From positions 62,001-126,000 of the forward strand of contig JAJDZZ010000026.1 of NCBI GenBank assembly GCA_022824405.1: 64,000 bases of DNA, written 5' to 3'. The stretch is from Opitutales bacterium. Lineage in GTDB: Bacteria; Verrucomicrobiota; Verrucomicrobiia; Opitutales; UBA2995. The position numbers were made by a program, and so were the translations under genes. Below are positions 35,767 to 45,689 of this stretch, in pieces. The notes beneath the pieces were generated by a model that was not told the DNA's origin, made no database searches, and saw only the letters and a program-made list of their open reading frames with translations. How positions within the stretch are numbered: position 1 is the first letter of the stretch; each line of letters begins with the position of its first letter.

Positions 35767-38700
35767 ATGATTCGCTGGTTCACCCACAACAGCATCGCGG
35801 CCAACTTTCTCATGGTTGGTATTTTGCTGGGAGGCATTTACACGGCTTTCTTCAAGATTCCTCTGGAGGTCACCCCTTCCCTGACCTGGAACCTGGTGCG
35901 CATGGAAATGCTCTACCGCGGAGCGACGGCCAAGGACGTGGAAAAGGCTATTCTGATCCCGGTGGAAGAAGCTCTGGAAGGCGTGCAGGGAATCGAGGCG
36001 CTTCATGCCAACAGCAGCAGCGGCCGGGCCAGGTTCTATATCATGTCCAAGCCTGGTACCGACCTTCGCGGGTTGATGGAAGATGTCAAAGCCCGGGTGG
36101 ACACCATCACCACCTTTCCCCGAGAAACGGAACCCCCCCGCATCTTTATTCCCGAATCTGCCAACGTGCGGGAAGTCCTCACCATAGCGGTAGTCGGAAA
36201 TTTGAGCGACCATGACCTGTTGAAAGCGGCCAGACGGGTGCAGGATGATTTGCTGGAGATGCCGGGTATAAGCCGCACTCGTCTGCAGGGAGACCGCCCC
36301 CGGCAAATCTCCATCGAGGCGGACGAGGCCAAACTCCGTTCCTACAATCTCAGTTTTCAAAGCCTGGCCGATGCCATCCGGCGATTCTCCGTCGACATGC
36401 CGGCCGGCTCCATTCAAAACCTGGGCGGCCGATTGACCTTGAGGACCAGTGGGCAGGCCTACACGGCGGAAGATTTTGCCAATATTCCCATTCTTTCCTC
36501 CGAAGGCGCCCGCGTCCTCATTGGCGACGTCGCCACCGTTGTGGACGGGTTCGAGGGGGGCACCAAATACGTGGAATTCAACGAAAAGCCGGCTCTTTAC
36601 GTGGAAGTCATGCGAACCGGGCAGGAAAGCGCCATCGATGTTTCGAACAAGGTGCGGGACTATGTGGATAGCGCCCACGAACGGTTCCCCAACGGAGTGG
36701 AACTCTACATCTGGAAAGACCTTTCCGAGAGCATTCGCGGTCGATTGAACACTTTGGTTACCTCCTTGTTGCAGGGAGGCATACTCGTCCTGGTCGTCTT
36801 GGGAATTTTCCTTCGGCCACAAGTCGCATTCTGGGTGGTCCTGGGGATTCCGGTCGCCTTTGCCGGAGGGGTGATCCTCATGCCCATTCTGGGGGTCACG
36901 GCCAATATCATGAGTTTGTTCGGATATATTCTGGTGCTCGGAGTTGTGGTCGATGACGCCATTATTACCGGAGAAAATGTCTATTCCAAACTCAAAACCG
37001 GGGTAAATCCGGTTGAGGCAAGCATTGTGGGGACCAGAGAAGTCACCGTGCCCGTAACCTTCGGGATCATTACTACCGCGGTGGCATTTGTGCCCCTGCT
37101 CTATTTTGATGGGGTATGGGGCGATTTCGCCAAACAAATTCCGCCCATCGTAGCTCCCGTGTTGTTGTTTTCTCTGCTGGAATCCAAACTCATCCTGCCC
37201 TCTCATTTGAAACACATCCGCGTCAAGACCGGCGCCAACCGGTTCTCGCGCTTCCAGACCAAAGTGGCCAACAGCATCGATATATTTGTCCGAAAGGTCT
37301 ATGCCCCCTCCCTCGAGGCCGCCGTGGCCCACCGGTGGACCGTGCTGTCGGTATTTGTCACCATGGGTTTATTGATGACGGGTTATTGCATGGGCGGCCG
37401 CATAGGGTTTACCTCCTTCCCCTCGGTGGATACCTTGCGTCTAACCGCTACCCTCGATCTGCCGGATGACGTTCCCCTGGAAGTAACCGACCGCTACATC
37501 CGGCGCATGGTAGCCGCGGTGGACCAACTGAAAGAAGAATTTGTCGATCCCGGTAACGGGAAACCGCTGGTCAGAAACGTCTCCCTCGTCAGCGGAGCGG
37601 CTTATCCGGGGAAGGGATACCGGCAGTCCGAAGGTTTTGTTCAGGTGGAGGTAATTCCCCCGGAAAGCCGAAGTGAACCGGGCCCTCGCAACAGCATAAT
37701 TGCCAACCGATGGGCCGAAATAATCGGACCTATTCCGGAGGCCAATCGCTTTCGCGTTTATTCCGAATCCACCCTTAAACAGGGCGGGGAGTACAACGAT
37801 GAATATTTGAACCTGGAGTTGCGGGGCCCTTCCTCCCCGGAGAAGGCCCAGGTGGCGTTGGAGATTCGCGAAATGCTGGCCGATTACCAAGGCATCAGCA
37901 CGGCGTGGGCCAGGGTCAACTTCAGGGCTAACGAGTTGGAGCTCTCCTTGAAACCGCGGGCTACCGAACTGGGGCTGACTCAGCAATCCTTGGCTCGCCA
38001 AATCCGCCAGGCCTTTTATGGGGAACAGGCCCAAAGAGTGCAGCAGGATGTCGACGATATCCGGGTCATGGTGCGATTGCCCCGGGAAAAACGCGAGTCC
38101 CTCTACACTTTCGAACGCCTCAAGGTCCGCACTCCCAGGGGCGGGGATGTCCCCTTATCCACCGTAGCCGATGTAAACTTTACCGTTGCCCCCACCAGCG
38201 TGGAGCGAAACGACGGGGCTGAAATCATCCGCATCGGCGCCCAACCCCTCGACGAAACGGTGGATATCGTCGGCATTTCCAAGGAAATCACCCCCAGGAT
38301 CCAAGAGCTTTGCAACGAAGTGGAAGGCCTTTCTTTCCAGTTCGTAGGTTATGTGGCCGAAGCGGAAGATTCTAAACGCCGCACTATCATCGGCTCCTTG
38401 GCTCTCATCTTCGTGCTCTACGGGCTGTTGGCTATTCCGTTCAAATCGATGGTACAGCCCCTTTTCATCCTTATCGCCCTTCCTTTCGGGGTGATTGGCG
38501 CCCTTCTGGGGCATATGATCATGGGTCTCACTCCGTCCTACCTCTCCATCTTTGGAATGTTGGCTCTGGCCGGAGTGGTGGTAAACGACTCGCTGGTAAT
38601 GGTGGATTACATCAACCGGCGCAGAGCCGAAGGACTGCCCCTGCGCGAAGCCGCATTGGAGGCGGGGGCCCGTCGCTTTCGCCCCATCATGCTGACTTCC

Positions 38701-38937
38701 CTGACCACCTTTGTCGGACTTCTGCCCCTGATGATGGAAACGTCTCTCCAGGCTCAATTCCTCATTCCCATGGCGGTATCCCTGGGTTTCGGTGTCGTAT
38801 TCGCCACCGTCATCACCCTTTTCCTCATCCCCTGTTCCCTGTTGGTAGCCGAGGATTGCCTTGGCCTATGCCGCCGCGGCTGGAAGTGGTACATGCGGCC
38901 GTTCGGCAAGGCGCCGATGGCGCCAATTAAGAATTAG
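35767..38937 (+). CDS. RND efflux permease (AcrB/HAE1 family)
   Basis: The product is 1056 aa with 12 membrane helices and two large periplasmic loops. It exports drugs, metabolites or lipids using the proton gradient. The helix-4 proton relay Asp pair is present in LGVVVDDAIITGENVYSK. The second half has GLTPSYLSIFGMLALAGVVV and RFRPIMLTSLTTFVGLLPLM. Its C-terminus GKAPMAPIKN is encoded by the GGCGCC repeat module at 38910-38937, including the stop codon, so the original end has probably been replaced or extended by the repeat. It forms a two-gene operon with the adaptor. Confidence 0.94.
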   Translation: MIRWFTHNSIAANFLMVGILLGGIYTAFFKIPLEVTPSLTWNLVRMEMLYRGATAKDVEKAILIPVEEALEGVQGIEALHANSSSGRARFYIMSKPGTDLRGLMEDVKARVDTITTFPRETEPPRIFIPESANVREVLTIAVVGNLSDHDLLKAARRVQDDLLEMPGISRTRLQGDRPRQISIEADEAKLRSYNLSFQSLADAIRRFSVDMPAGSIQNLGGRLTLRTSGQAYTAEDFANIPILSSEGARVLIGDVATVVDGFEGGTKYVEFNEKPALYVEVMRTGQESAIDVSNKVRDYVDSAHERFPNGVELYIWKDLSESIRGRLNTLVTSLLQGGILVLVVLGIFLRPQVAFWVVLGIPVAFAGGVILMPILGVTANIMSLFGYILVLGVVVDDAIITGENVYSKLKTGVNPVEASIVGTREVTVPVTFGIITTAVAFVPLLYFDGVWGDFAKQIPPIVAPVLLFSLLESKLILPSHLKHIRVKTGANRFSRFQTKVANSIDIFVRKVYAPSLEAAVAHRWTVLSVFVTMGLLMTGYCMGGRIGFTSFPSVDTLRLTATLDLPDDVPLEVTDRYIRRMVAAVDQLKEEFVDPGNGKPLVRNVSLVSGAAYPGKGYRQSEGFVQVEVIPPESRSEPGPRNSIIANRWAEIIGPIPEANRFRVYSESTLKQGGEYNDEYLNLELRGPSSPEKAQVALEIREMLADYQGISTAWARVNFRANELELSLKPRATELGLTQQSLARQIRQAFYGEQAQRVQQDVDDIRVMVRLPREKRESLYTFERLKVRTPRGGDVPLSTVADVNFTVAPTSVERNDGAEIIRIGAQPLDETVDIVGISKEITPRIQELCNEVEGLSFQFVGYVAEAEDSKRRTIIGSLALIFVLYGLLAIPFKSMVQPLFILIALPFGVIGALLGHMIMGLTPSYLSIFGMLALAGVVVNDSLVMVDYINRRRAEGLPLREAALEAGARRFRPIMLTSLTTFVGLLPLMMETSLQAQFLIPMAVSLGFGVVFATVITLFLIPCSLLVAEDCLGLCRRGWKWYMRPFGKAPMAPIKN

Positions 38938-39372
38938 GAATTATGAGATACTGAGAATCCGAGGTACTGAGATGCTGAGAAAGAAAAGATGAACCACGGA
39001 TTGAATTTTCAACTGGAATGTAACGGAGGGCGGGTTTTCCAACCCGCCTTATAAACGCAATAGCGGGTTGGAAAACTCGCCCTCCGTTATTCACTTCCCT
39101 CCCCCTCCAACTCCCAAATCGAAACATTCCTAATTGGCGCGCCCCGGCGCGCCTCTCTGCGTCCCTTCGCGCTCTCTGCGAGAGTCTCTTCTTCTCCTTC
39201 TCCCTTTTTGTGTTTTTTTGCGCTTCCCCCTTTGTGCCTCTGTGCCTTTGTGCCATCTCGCCTCGGCGAGATCCCGCGCGGCATATTGAAACTTGATGTT
39301 TTTCCTGCCAGTCCTATAAATGGCCAACTTTTCGATTTTCGAGGCAGGTCGAATCGTCACCTGAAAAACACC
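38910..39372. repeat. Repeat mosaic between the RND permease and htpG (copies E and F)
   Basis: No gene lies between 38938 and 39372. Contents in order: the GGCGCC-gat-GGCGCC-AATTAAGAATTAGG module (38910-38943) overlapping the permease end; tandem ctgaga-type phrases (38943-38981); the 28-bp inverted repeat at 39021-39090; an inverted copy of the GGCGCC/AATTAGG module (39127-39153); ctctgcg phrases (39153-39186); CTTTGTGCC phrases (39232-39254) and the palindrome ATCTCGCC-tc-GGCGAGAT (39255-39272). The last 100 bases before htpG look unique. Confidence 0.75.
39021..39090. repeat. 28-bp inverted repeat with nested hairpins
   Basis: The left arm TAACGGAGGGCGGGTTTTCC then AACCCGCC (39021-39048) mirrors the right arm at 39063-39090, with two mismatches. 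Each arm also folds on itself (CGGGTT/AACCCG). A third, single arm occurs at 17492-17520. This is a REP-like dispersed palindrome. Confidence 0.8.
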
Positions 39373-41289
39373 ATGAGCATTCAAGTACCGGAAAAACACG
39401 AATTTCAGGCCGAGGTAAAGCAGCTATTGGATATCGTCATCCACTCGCTTTACACCAATAAGGATATTTTCGTTCGCGAGCTGATTTCCAACGCCTCGGA
39501 CGCGTTGGAAAAACAGCGGCACATCCGAATATTGGAAAAGGAGATATTCGACGACCAATTGGAATTGGAGATCAATATAACCACCGACGACACCGCCAAC
39601 ACCGTAACCATACAGGATTTCGGGCTGGGCATGAGCCGCGACGAACTGGTGGAGAACCTGGGAACCATCGCCCATTCCGGTTCAAGGCAGTTTTTGCAAG
39701 CTCTGGCCGAGGGGAGTGAGGCCAAGTCCAACCTGATCGGCCAATTCGGGGTCGGTTTTTATTCCGCCTTCATGGTGGCCGAGGAGGTCAAGGTCTATTC
39801 CCGCTCCTGGAGGAAAGATGAGGAAGGGCACGTCTGGAAAAGCGACGGTTCAGGCTCCTATACGATCGAGACGGTCGAGGGCCAGCGCCGGGGAACCAAG
39901 ATTGTCCTGGCCCTTAGGGAAGACCGGAAATCTTTCGCCAAGTCCGATACCATCAAGCGCATTATCGAAGAATACTCCTCCTTCGTGCAGTTTCCCATCA
40001 ACGTGAACGGAGAACGGGTCAACACCCAGGATGCCATCTGGTTGAAGAACCGGACCGAGGTCGAAGATGAGGAATACAATGAGTTTTACAAATTTGCCTG
40101 CAAGGCCTTCGACGAACCCATGCTTCGCCTGCACTTCAACGCCGATGCCCCCCTGGCCATAAATGCCCTTTTGTTCACCCCCTCCACCAATATCGAAGCC
40201 ATGGGATTCACGCGCTCGGAGTGCGAAGTCGGGCTCTATTGCAAGAAGGTGCTGATCGACCCCGAGCCCAAAGGGTTGTTTCCCGAGTGGTTGCGTTTTC
40301 TCAAAGGGGTGGTCGACAGCGCCGACCTTCCCCTGAACATTTCACGGGAAACCATGCAGGATAGCGCGCTGGTCAGGAAATTGAATACCGTTCTGACCAA
40401 GAGATATCTGCGGCAATTGGCCGAGGAAGCGAAAAAACGCCCGGAGAAATACGAAACTTTCTGGAATACCTTCGGGATCTACCTCAAGGAGGGCGTGACC
40501 GGCGACTTCGCTCACCAGGATGCATTGACCAAGTTGCTGCGTTTTGAATCCTCCCTCACCGAGGCGGGAAAACTCACCAGCCTGGAAAACTATGTCTCCG
40601 GCATGAAGGAGGATCAGAAGGAAATCTACTACCTCTACAGCGAGAACCGGGAGGCCATCGAGTCAGGGCCCTATTTGGAGGCCTTCCGGACCAGAAATCT
40701 GGAAGTTCTTTTTATCTATCATCCCATCGACGAGTTCGTCATGAACCGCCTGCGTGAATTCGATGGAAAACCGCTCGTTTCCGCCGACCAGGACGAAATC
40801 GAACTGGATTCCCTGACCCCGGAAGACGGCGCCGAGGCCTTATCCGGGAAGGATGCGGATGACCTGTGCGGTTGGTTGAAAAACAATTTGGGCGACAAAG
40901 TTGAAAGCGTTCGCCCCAGTGACCGGTTGACCGACAGTCCGGCCCTGGCCTCCAACGCCGATAAGGTCATGACCGCTTCCATGCGCCGGATTATGAAAAA
41001 CATGAACCAGGAGGTCCCGGATATGGCGACCAAGGTAGTTCTGCACATCAATCCGCGTCATTCCCTCATCAGGAACCTTTCCGCTCTTCGACACCAAAAT
41101 GAAGACCTGGCCAAGCTCGTGGCAGAGCAGGTCATGGACAATACCCTGGTAGCGGCAGGGCTGATGGAGGATCCCAAACCCATGCTCAACCGGGTTTACC
41201 ACATCCTGGAAAAAGTATCGGAATCTCGCCCAGGTGAGAAGGCACAAAGGCACAAAGGCACAGAGGCACAAAGTGGAGAAGAGGATTAA
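39373..41289 (+). CDS. htpG: Hsp90-family chaperone HtpG
   Basis: The product is 638 aa from the ATG at 39373 (MSIQVPEKHEFQAEVKQLLD), which matches the family start; the 55 extra residues of the open frame are repeat DNA. The GHKL ATPase site is complete: ELISNASDALEK, IQDFGLGMSRDELVENLGTI, HSGSRQF, GQFGVGFYSAFMVA, then RGTKIVLAL. Middle-domain marks are GVVDSADLPLNISRE and RKLNTVL. The last 16 residues, KAQRHKGTEAQSGEED, are read from tandem GCACAAAGG repeats (41241-41275) and are not part of normal HtpG. Confidence 0.96.
   Translation: MSIQVPEKHEFQAEVKQLLDIVIHSLYTNKDIFVRELISNASDALEKQRHIRILEKEIFDDQLELEINITTDDTANTVTIQDFGLGMSRDELVENLGTIAHSGSRQFLQALAEGSEAKSNLIGQFGVGFYSAFMVAEEVKVYSRSWRKDEEGHVWKSDGSGSYTIETVEGQRRGTKIVLALREDRKSFAKSDTIKRIIEEYSSFVQFPINVNGERVNTQDAIWLKNRTEVEDEEYNEFYKFACKAFDEPMLRLHFNADAPLAINALLFTPSTNIEAMGFTRSECEVGLYCKKVLIDPEPKGLFPEWLRFLKGVVDSADLPLNISRETMQDSALVRKLNTVLTKRYLRQLAEEAKKRPEKYETFWNTFGIYLKEGVTGDFAHQDALTKLLRFESSLTEAGKLTSLENYVSGMKEDQKEIYYLYSENREAIESGPYLEAFRTRNLEVLFIYHPIDEFVMNRLREFDGKPLVSADQDEIELDSLTPEDGAEALSGKDADDLCGWLKNNLGDKVESVRPSDRLTDSPALASNADKVMTASMRRIMKNMNQEVPDMATKVVLHINPRHSLIRNLSALRHQNEDLAKLVAEQVMDNTLVAAGLMEDPKPMLNRVYHILEKVSESRPGEKAQRHKGTEAQSGEED
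41239..41275 (+). repeat. GCACAAAG tandem phrase inside the htpG 3' end
   Basis: Four 8-base units of the form ggcacaaa/g lie in frame in the last codons of htpG. Shorter copies occur at 51092-51110 (symporter 3' end) and 59524-59535, and inverted copies at 39232-39254 and 41661-41670. Confidence 0.75.
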
Positions 41290-41778
41290 TCGTGATCGCG
41301 ATCGAATTTAGAAAAGCCTCTCGCAAAGCACGCCAAGACCGCTAAGACATGTATACAAAAAAACCACGGATTACACGGATAAGCACGGATATTAAATAAA
41401 ACAACGCTTCGCTTGATGCCAACGGCCTGGTGGGGGACAGGAATGTCCCTCCTCCTTGAAATCCTGTTCGCGAAGCGACCCTGTTCCGGCGTAGCCGGAC
41501 CGTGTCCTGCCGTAGTCTTTAGACGAAGCGGGATCAAGCGACTGAAAGAAGTGTTGTTCAACTTCTCTTCCTTTTTGCGCCTTTCCTGTCACACCGTAGA
41601 CCTTCAGCGAAGGCGGATGTGCTTTTTGTGGCTATTCCCTGCGCCTCTTGGGTGCTTCCCGCTTTGTGCCATCTCGCCCTGGCGAGATATACAGTTTTTA
41701 AGATGTTGTTGCCGGTATCACGGTGACACGCCATAATTCCCACTTGCACTTGCAACACGAAACCCAGGAAGTAGAAAC
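41290..41778. repeat. 489-base gene-free repeat mosaic after htpG
   Basis: I see no gene. The stretch begins with atcgtgatcgcgatcg (41289-41304), then cgcaaagcacgccaagaccg phrases (41320-41345), and tandem cacggat units (41363-41390). Next are closely spaced small palindromes (TTCGCGAA; TCCGGC-gta-GCCGGA near 41484-41498; GTCTTTAGAC near 41514-41523). Last is the block CTTTGTGCC-ATCTCGCC-ct-GGCGAGAT (41662-41688), a 27-base copy of 39246-39272 differing only in the central two bases. Confidence 0.65.
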
Positions 41779-42027
41779 ATGACAATGACAACGAATAACG
41801 ATCTGCTGAAGCGCATCACCGCACGACCGGATGTCTTCGGCGGAAAGCCGATTGTCCGCGACATGCGCATCTCGGTGGAACTCATCCTCAGCCTCTTGGA
41901 TCAGGGAGTTTTGCCAGAGGAAATTTTGGACGATTATCCGGACCTTGAGTTGGATGACATCCGCGCTTGCACTGCTTATGCGCACGCGGTGATTGCGGGG
42001 GATGCGCTGACCTCCGTTTCCGTATAA
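41779..42027 (+). CDS. DUF433 antitoxin-like protein
   Basis: The product is 82 aa and contains DVFGGKPIVRDMRISVELIL and LLDQGVLPEEILDDYPDLEL then DDIRACTAYA, the DUF433 winged-helix pattern. DUF433 proteins usually pair with a DUF5615 PIN-like toxin just downstream and repress the pair. AGGAAG about 8 bases before the ATG is a good ribosome site. The expected toxin gene begins 5 bases downstream but is broken. Confidence 0.85.
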   Translation: MTMTTNNDLLKRITARPDVFGGKPIVRDMRISVELILSLLDQGVLPEEILDDYPDLELDDIRACTAYAHAVIAGDALTSVSV

Positions 42028-42032
42028 TCGGC

Positions 42033-42113
42033 GTGAAGTTTTTATCCGACCGATGTGTCGGCCGCCGTCTGGCAAATACCGGGCGCGTGGGAAGGGGCCA
42101 TGGAGAGTTCTGA
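42033..42113 (+). pseudogene. Truncated DUF5615-type toxin remnant
   Basis: From the GTG at 42033 the frame reads (M)KFLSDRCVGRRLANTG and stops after 26 codons at 42113. The opening matches the KFLxDxxVxRRLA start of DUF5615 PIN-like proteins that follow DUF433 genes, but the remaining 70-90 residues are missing. The DNA from 42114 to 42364 does not continue it in any frame that I can recognise. Confidence 0.55.
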
Positions 42114-42364
42114 ATCTTTCCCATCAAGAAATCGGCGCTGGTCCAGACGATATGGGTCGCCTACACCTGCAACGACCGCCACGAGTAGACCGCGGCCAAG
42201 ACCGAGTTGGAAATATGCGGACCTCTGTTGGGCATAGGTCAACTGTCGACCTTTCTGCATGTTGTCATTCTCTCCGCGGTTTCGGAAGTTGGGATGCTTT
42301 GGGCCAAAAGGCCATTTCGATCCGTCAAAGTTTAACTGAAACACAAATTAAGGAGTAGCTTGAA

Positions 42365-45300
42365 ATGAATACTACGAAAGAAAAATGGAACATCTGCGCG
42401 CTGGTTGCGGGGCTGATGCTGGTATTGTCGGCTGGTTTCTCACAAGTTCTGGCGCAGGAAGAGGACGAAGAAATTTTTGAATTGTCGCCGTTTGTGATCA
42501 CGTCGGAGGAGGACGTGGGGTATGCGGCTGTGAATACTCTGGCGGGAAGCCGTTTGAAGACGCCTCTGAGGGACTTGGCAGGATCCATTTCGGTGGTTAC
42601 GGAAGAGTTTCTCGAAGATACTTCGTCGACCAATACGGAGGACTTGTTTCTCTATACGGTGAGCACAGAGGCGAGCGGCCCGGACGGAAATTTTGGCAAT
42701 AACGGGGCGGACAGGCGCAGTCCCACCGGGTCGACCCGGGTGCGGGGCCTGACGGCGCCGGACCGAACCCGGAGTTACTTCCTTTCCGATATAGGATTGG
42801 ATACCTACAATACGGACCGGGTGACGATTGCGAAAGGTCCGAATGCGATTCTGTTCGGTTTGGGCAGCCCGGCCGGTATCGTCAACAACAACTTGAAGCA
42901 GGCGATTTTCGAGGAACGCAATGAGATTAAGCTGCGTTTCGGCAGTTGGGGCGCCCACCGGGAAATCCTGGACGTGAACCGGGTGATTTTCGAAGACTTT
43001 TTGGCCTTGAGAGTTATCGGCCTGAATAACCAGAACCGGTTCAAACAGAAGCCGTCGTTTGAAGATGAGCAGAGGCTCTATGCCACGCTGACGGCGAAAC
43101 TGACCCCAACGACAGTGGTCCGGGCCAATGTGGAGGTGGGATCCCGCAACGCGAGCCGTCCCCGTATTATTACGCCTAGTTCGAATATCCCGGACTGGAT
43201 CAAGAACGGGATGCCTTTGGCGATGGATCCGGTGAGTTCACCCGGTTTCAGTAATTTTGGTGGAAACCGAGCCCCGCAGTATTATTACGACAGCCCGACC
43301 GCTACGACCACCTCGGTCGGTTTCGATCCGCAACCGGCCGAACCCGGTCCGGATGGACTTCTGCGTTCGATGTATACCTGGTCGAATCGTGAGGATGCGA
43401 CGGCTGACGTGAGCAACGCGGTGCTGGCGGACGATGACCGTTACGTTTTCGATTTCAGAAACAATTCCCTGGGTGGCCGCGATAATACCCAGTATAACTC
43501 GTTTGAGGCTTTCAATGCGACACTGGAACAAACCTGGCTGGAAGGTATGGCAGGGGTAGAACTGGTACTGGACGAACAAACGGCAAGATGGGGTTCGATG
43601 GACCGGGTAGGCAGTAATGTGAATGTGGATGCGAGCGCCTTCCTGCCCTATTTCCTGGAGGTGACGGAGGATGGGACGCCCATTAATGTTCCCAATCCGA
43701 ACGCGGGCCGTCCCTATGTGACGATGACGGAAAGTTTTAATCACAGAATTTCGGACCGGGAAGCCTGGCGGTTGACCGCGTTTTACGATCTGGATTTCCG
43801 GGACAGCGAGAATTACGGTTGGCTGGGGCGTCACATATTTACCGGTCTCCTGACAAATCAGGCCAGGGACCTCACAGTTTGGAGTACGCTATACGGAAGC
43901 GCCATTGCCGGTGAAGGAGAGGACATTCTGGAGTCGAACCGGGGCCGGGATTTCACCTCGAGTTCCTGGGACCGGCGCGCCCGTGGAGCCCGTTATCTGG
44001 GGCCCAGGATTGGCGGGATACCTACCAGCGGAACTCTGGCCCAAAGGGTATCGGTGGATACTCCCAGGTTACTGGAATACACCTCGGTTTTTCTGGATAA
44101 AGGGGCGGATCCGCTTTACGACGGACATAATGGCGCTTATCGCGAAGTGACTTTTCCACTTTTGATCGATCCCATCAATTCAGCTTCAATCGACCGGCAG
44201 GAGATCGATTCCGCAGCTGTGACGGCCCAGAGCTATTTCTGGAACGACCACATCGTGGCCACTTACGGTTGGCGCGAGGATGAGGCCAACGCCTACCGGC
44301 ATGATACCCCCGTACGGACCACCGACAATGTGGTCGACGTGAATACATTGAGCTTGCCGGATAGTCCCTATAATACGGCCAAGGACGAGATCTTCACTTA
44401 CGGTATCGTAACCCATCTCCCCAGGGACTGGTTCAAGTGGCTCGGTGGTACCGGGTTCAGTTTCCACTACAGCGAATCGGAAAATTTTGTTCCTTCACCG
44501 GGTCGGATAACGATTTTGGGAGAAACCCATCCGAGTCCGAGGGGAGAAACGGAGGAGTACGGTTTCTCGATCGAGGCGCCCGATAACAAGTTTTACGTCC
44601 GTTTCAACTGGTACGATACAGTTTCACAGAACCAGACGGATGGTTCCCTCGGTGCAGCCAATATCCCCAACTGGGAGCGCCTGTTCTACAACAATGCCCG
44701 CAATTCGCTGCAGTTCAAGGAACCCAGGGACCCCAATGTGCCAAAGGAAGAATACGAAACCTGGGCGCCGGACGATCCGAGATTATACCCCAACAACCTG
44801 TTATGGCCGGAACTCTACGTTCTTCCTCCGCAGGGTATGATCGATACTTTCTGGACCCCCCAGAACGTGGATCCGAGCCCCGGGGGAACTCCCTCCGTTT
44901 CGGATAGACGGAACGACAATGTAACCGGGGTTTCCGACGTCTCATCCACGGGCATGGAAATTGAAGGGGTTTGGAATCCGACAAAGAATTGGACGATGGC
45001 CTTTAACGCAGCCCAATCTAAGGTGATCAAGACCAATGTTCTCAGATCGTATCTCAAGTACTACAATGCGCGGGAGCCGGAATGGATAGCAATGGGGGAC
45101 CTGGTTGCGAGACCGAATACTTACAAGCGGGAAAATGTGCAGACGATTTATGAGCGGACGCGGAATATTCAATGGAGACGCCTGTTGGCTCAAACCGAGA
45201 AGGAAGGCGCCTTACAGCCGGAAATTCGGGAATGGCGTTACAATGTCGTCACCAACTATCGCTTCGACGATGACAGCGCCTTGAAAGGATACGCCATTGG

Positions 45301-45634
45301 AGCGGCTTATCGCTGGCAGGATGAGGTGGCGGTCGGTTTCCGCAACAGGACTGCCCAAGGAGATGAATTCGGCATAGCCGATCTGACAGATGTTGGAATT
45401 GTCGATGTCAATTCGCCCCTCTTCGGTCCTTCCGAATCCAACCTCGACGTGTGGATAACGCATAAGCGCAAGATCTTTGACGGCAAGGTTGATTGGAGAA
45501 TACAGCTCAACATCCGCAATGCCTTGAACAACGACGATTTGATCATCACTTCAATGAGCGCGGACAATGTTCCGGCGCGTATCCGGATCATGAATCCGGT
45601 CAACTATCGCCTAACCAGCACGTTTCTGTTCTGA
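42365..45634 (+). CDS. TonB-dependent receptor, Opitutales type
   Basis: The product is 1089 aa. A signal peptide (LVAGLMLVLSAGFSQVLAQ) ends near residue 30. The segment FELSPFVITSEEDVGY and AVNTLAGSRLKTPLRDLAGS is the N-terminal region typical of Opitutales receptors. The plug domain includes STRVRGLTAPDRTRSYFLSD, DRVTIAKGPNAILFGLGSP and AGIVNNNLK. A long barrel ends in YRLTSTFLF with a terminal aromatic residue. An AAGGAG ribosome site lies at about 42349-42354. It begins the catabolic region and is followed by a terminator, so it is probably its own transcript. The ligand is unknown; sugar-acid or oligosaccharide uptake is inferred from the neighbours. Confidence 0.93.
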   Translation: MNTTKEKWNICALVAGLMLVLSAGFSQVLAQEEDEEIFELSPFVITSEEDVGYAAVNTLAGSRLKTPLRDLAGSISVVTEEFLEDTSSTNTEDLFLYTVSTEASGPDGNFGNNGADRRSPTGSTRVRGLTAPDRTRSYFLSDIGLDTYNTDRVTIAKGPNAILFGLGSPAGIVNNNLKQAIFEERNEIKLRFGSWGAHREILDVNRVIFEDFLALRVIGLNNQNRFKQKPSFEDEQRLYATLTAKLTPTTVVRANVEVGSRNASRPRIITPSSNIPDWIKNGMPLAMDPVSSPGFSNFGGNRAPQYYYDSPTATTTSVGFDPQPAEPGPDGLLRSMYTWSNREDATADVSNAVLADDDRYVFDFRNNSLGGRDNTQYNSFEAFNATLEQTWLEGMAGVELVLDEQTARWGSMDRVGSNVNVDASAFLPYFLEVTEDGTPINVPNPNAGRPYVTMTESFNHRISDREAWRLTAFYDLDFRDSENYGWLGRHIFTGLLTNQARDLTVWSTLYGSAIAGEGEDILESNRGRDFTSSSWDRRARGARYLGPRIGGIPTSGTLAQRVSVDTPRLLEYTSVFLDKGADPLYDGHNGAYREVTFPLLIDPINSASIDRQEIDSAAVTAQSYFWNDHIVATYGWREDEANAYRHDTPVRTTDNVVDVNTLSLPDSPYNTAKDEIFTYGIVTHLPRDWFKWLGGTGFSFHYSESENFVPSPGRITILGETHPSPRGETEEYGFSIEAPDNKFYVRFNWYDTVSQNQTDGSLGAANIPNWERLFYNNARNSLQFKEPRDPNVPKEEYETWAPDDPRLYPNNLLWPELYVLPPQGMIDTFWTPQNVDPSPGGTPSVSDRRNDNVTGVSDVSSTGMEIEGVWNPTKNWTMAFNAAQSKVIKTNVLRSYLKYYNAREPEWIAMGDLVARPNTYKRENVQTIYERTRNIQWRRLLAQTEKEGALQPEIREWRYNVVTNYRFDDDSALKGYAIGAAYRWQDEVAVGFRNRTAQGDEFGIADLTDVGIVDVNSPLFGPSESNLDVWITHKRKIFDGKVDWRIQLNIRNALNNDDLIITSMSADNVPARIRIMNPVNYRLTSTFLF

Positions 45635-45689
45635 GCGAAAATTTTTCATAGTAGTTAATTCTTGGGGATATTGTTTGTTTGTTGTTTGG

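Noticed and set aside
35200-37332. 710-aa open frame on the minus strand
   Set aside because: It runs antisense across two well-supported RND genes and their junction; it is a by-product of codon bias.
41230-41280. Tandem 8-base units as a CRISPR array
   Set aside because: There are no spacers, the units are far too short and there are no cas genes nearby.
42114-42364. Possible gene fragment between the toxin remnant and the TonB receptor
   Set aside because: Short frames on both strands (for example a minus-strand frame covering 42042-42344) show no recognisable domain.
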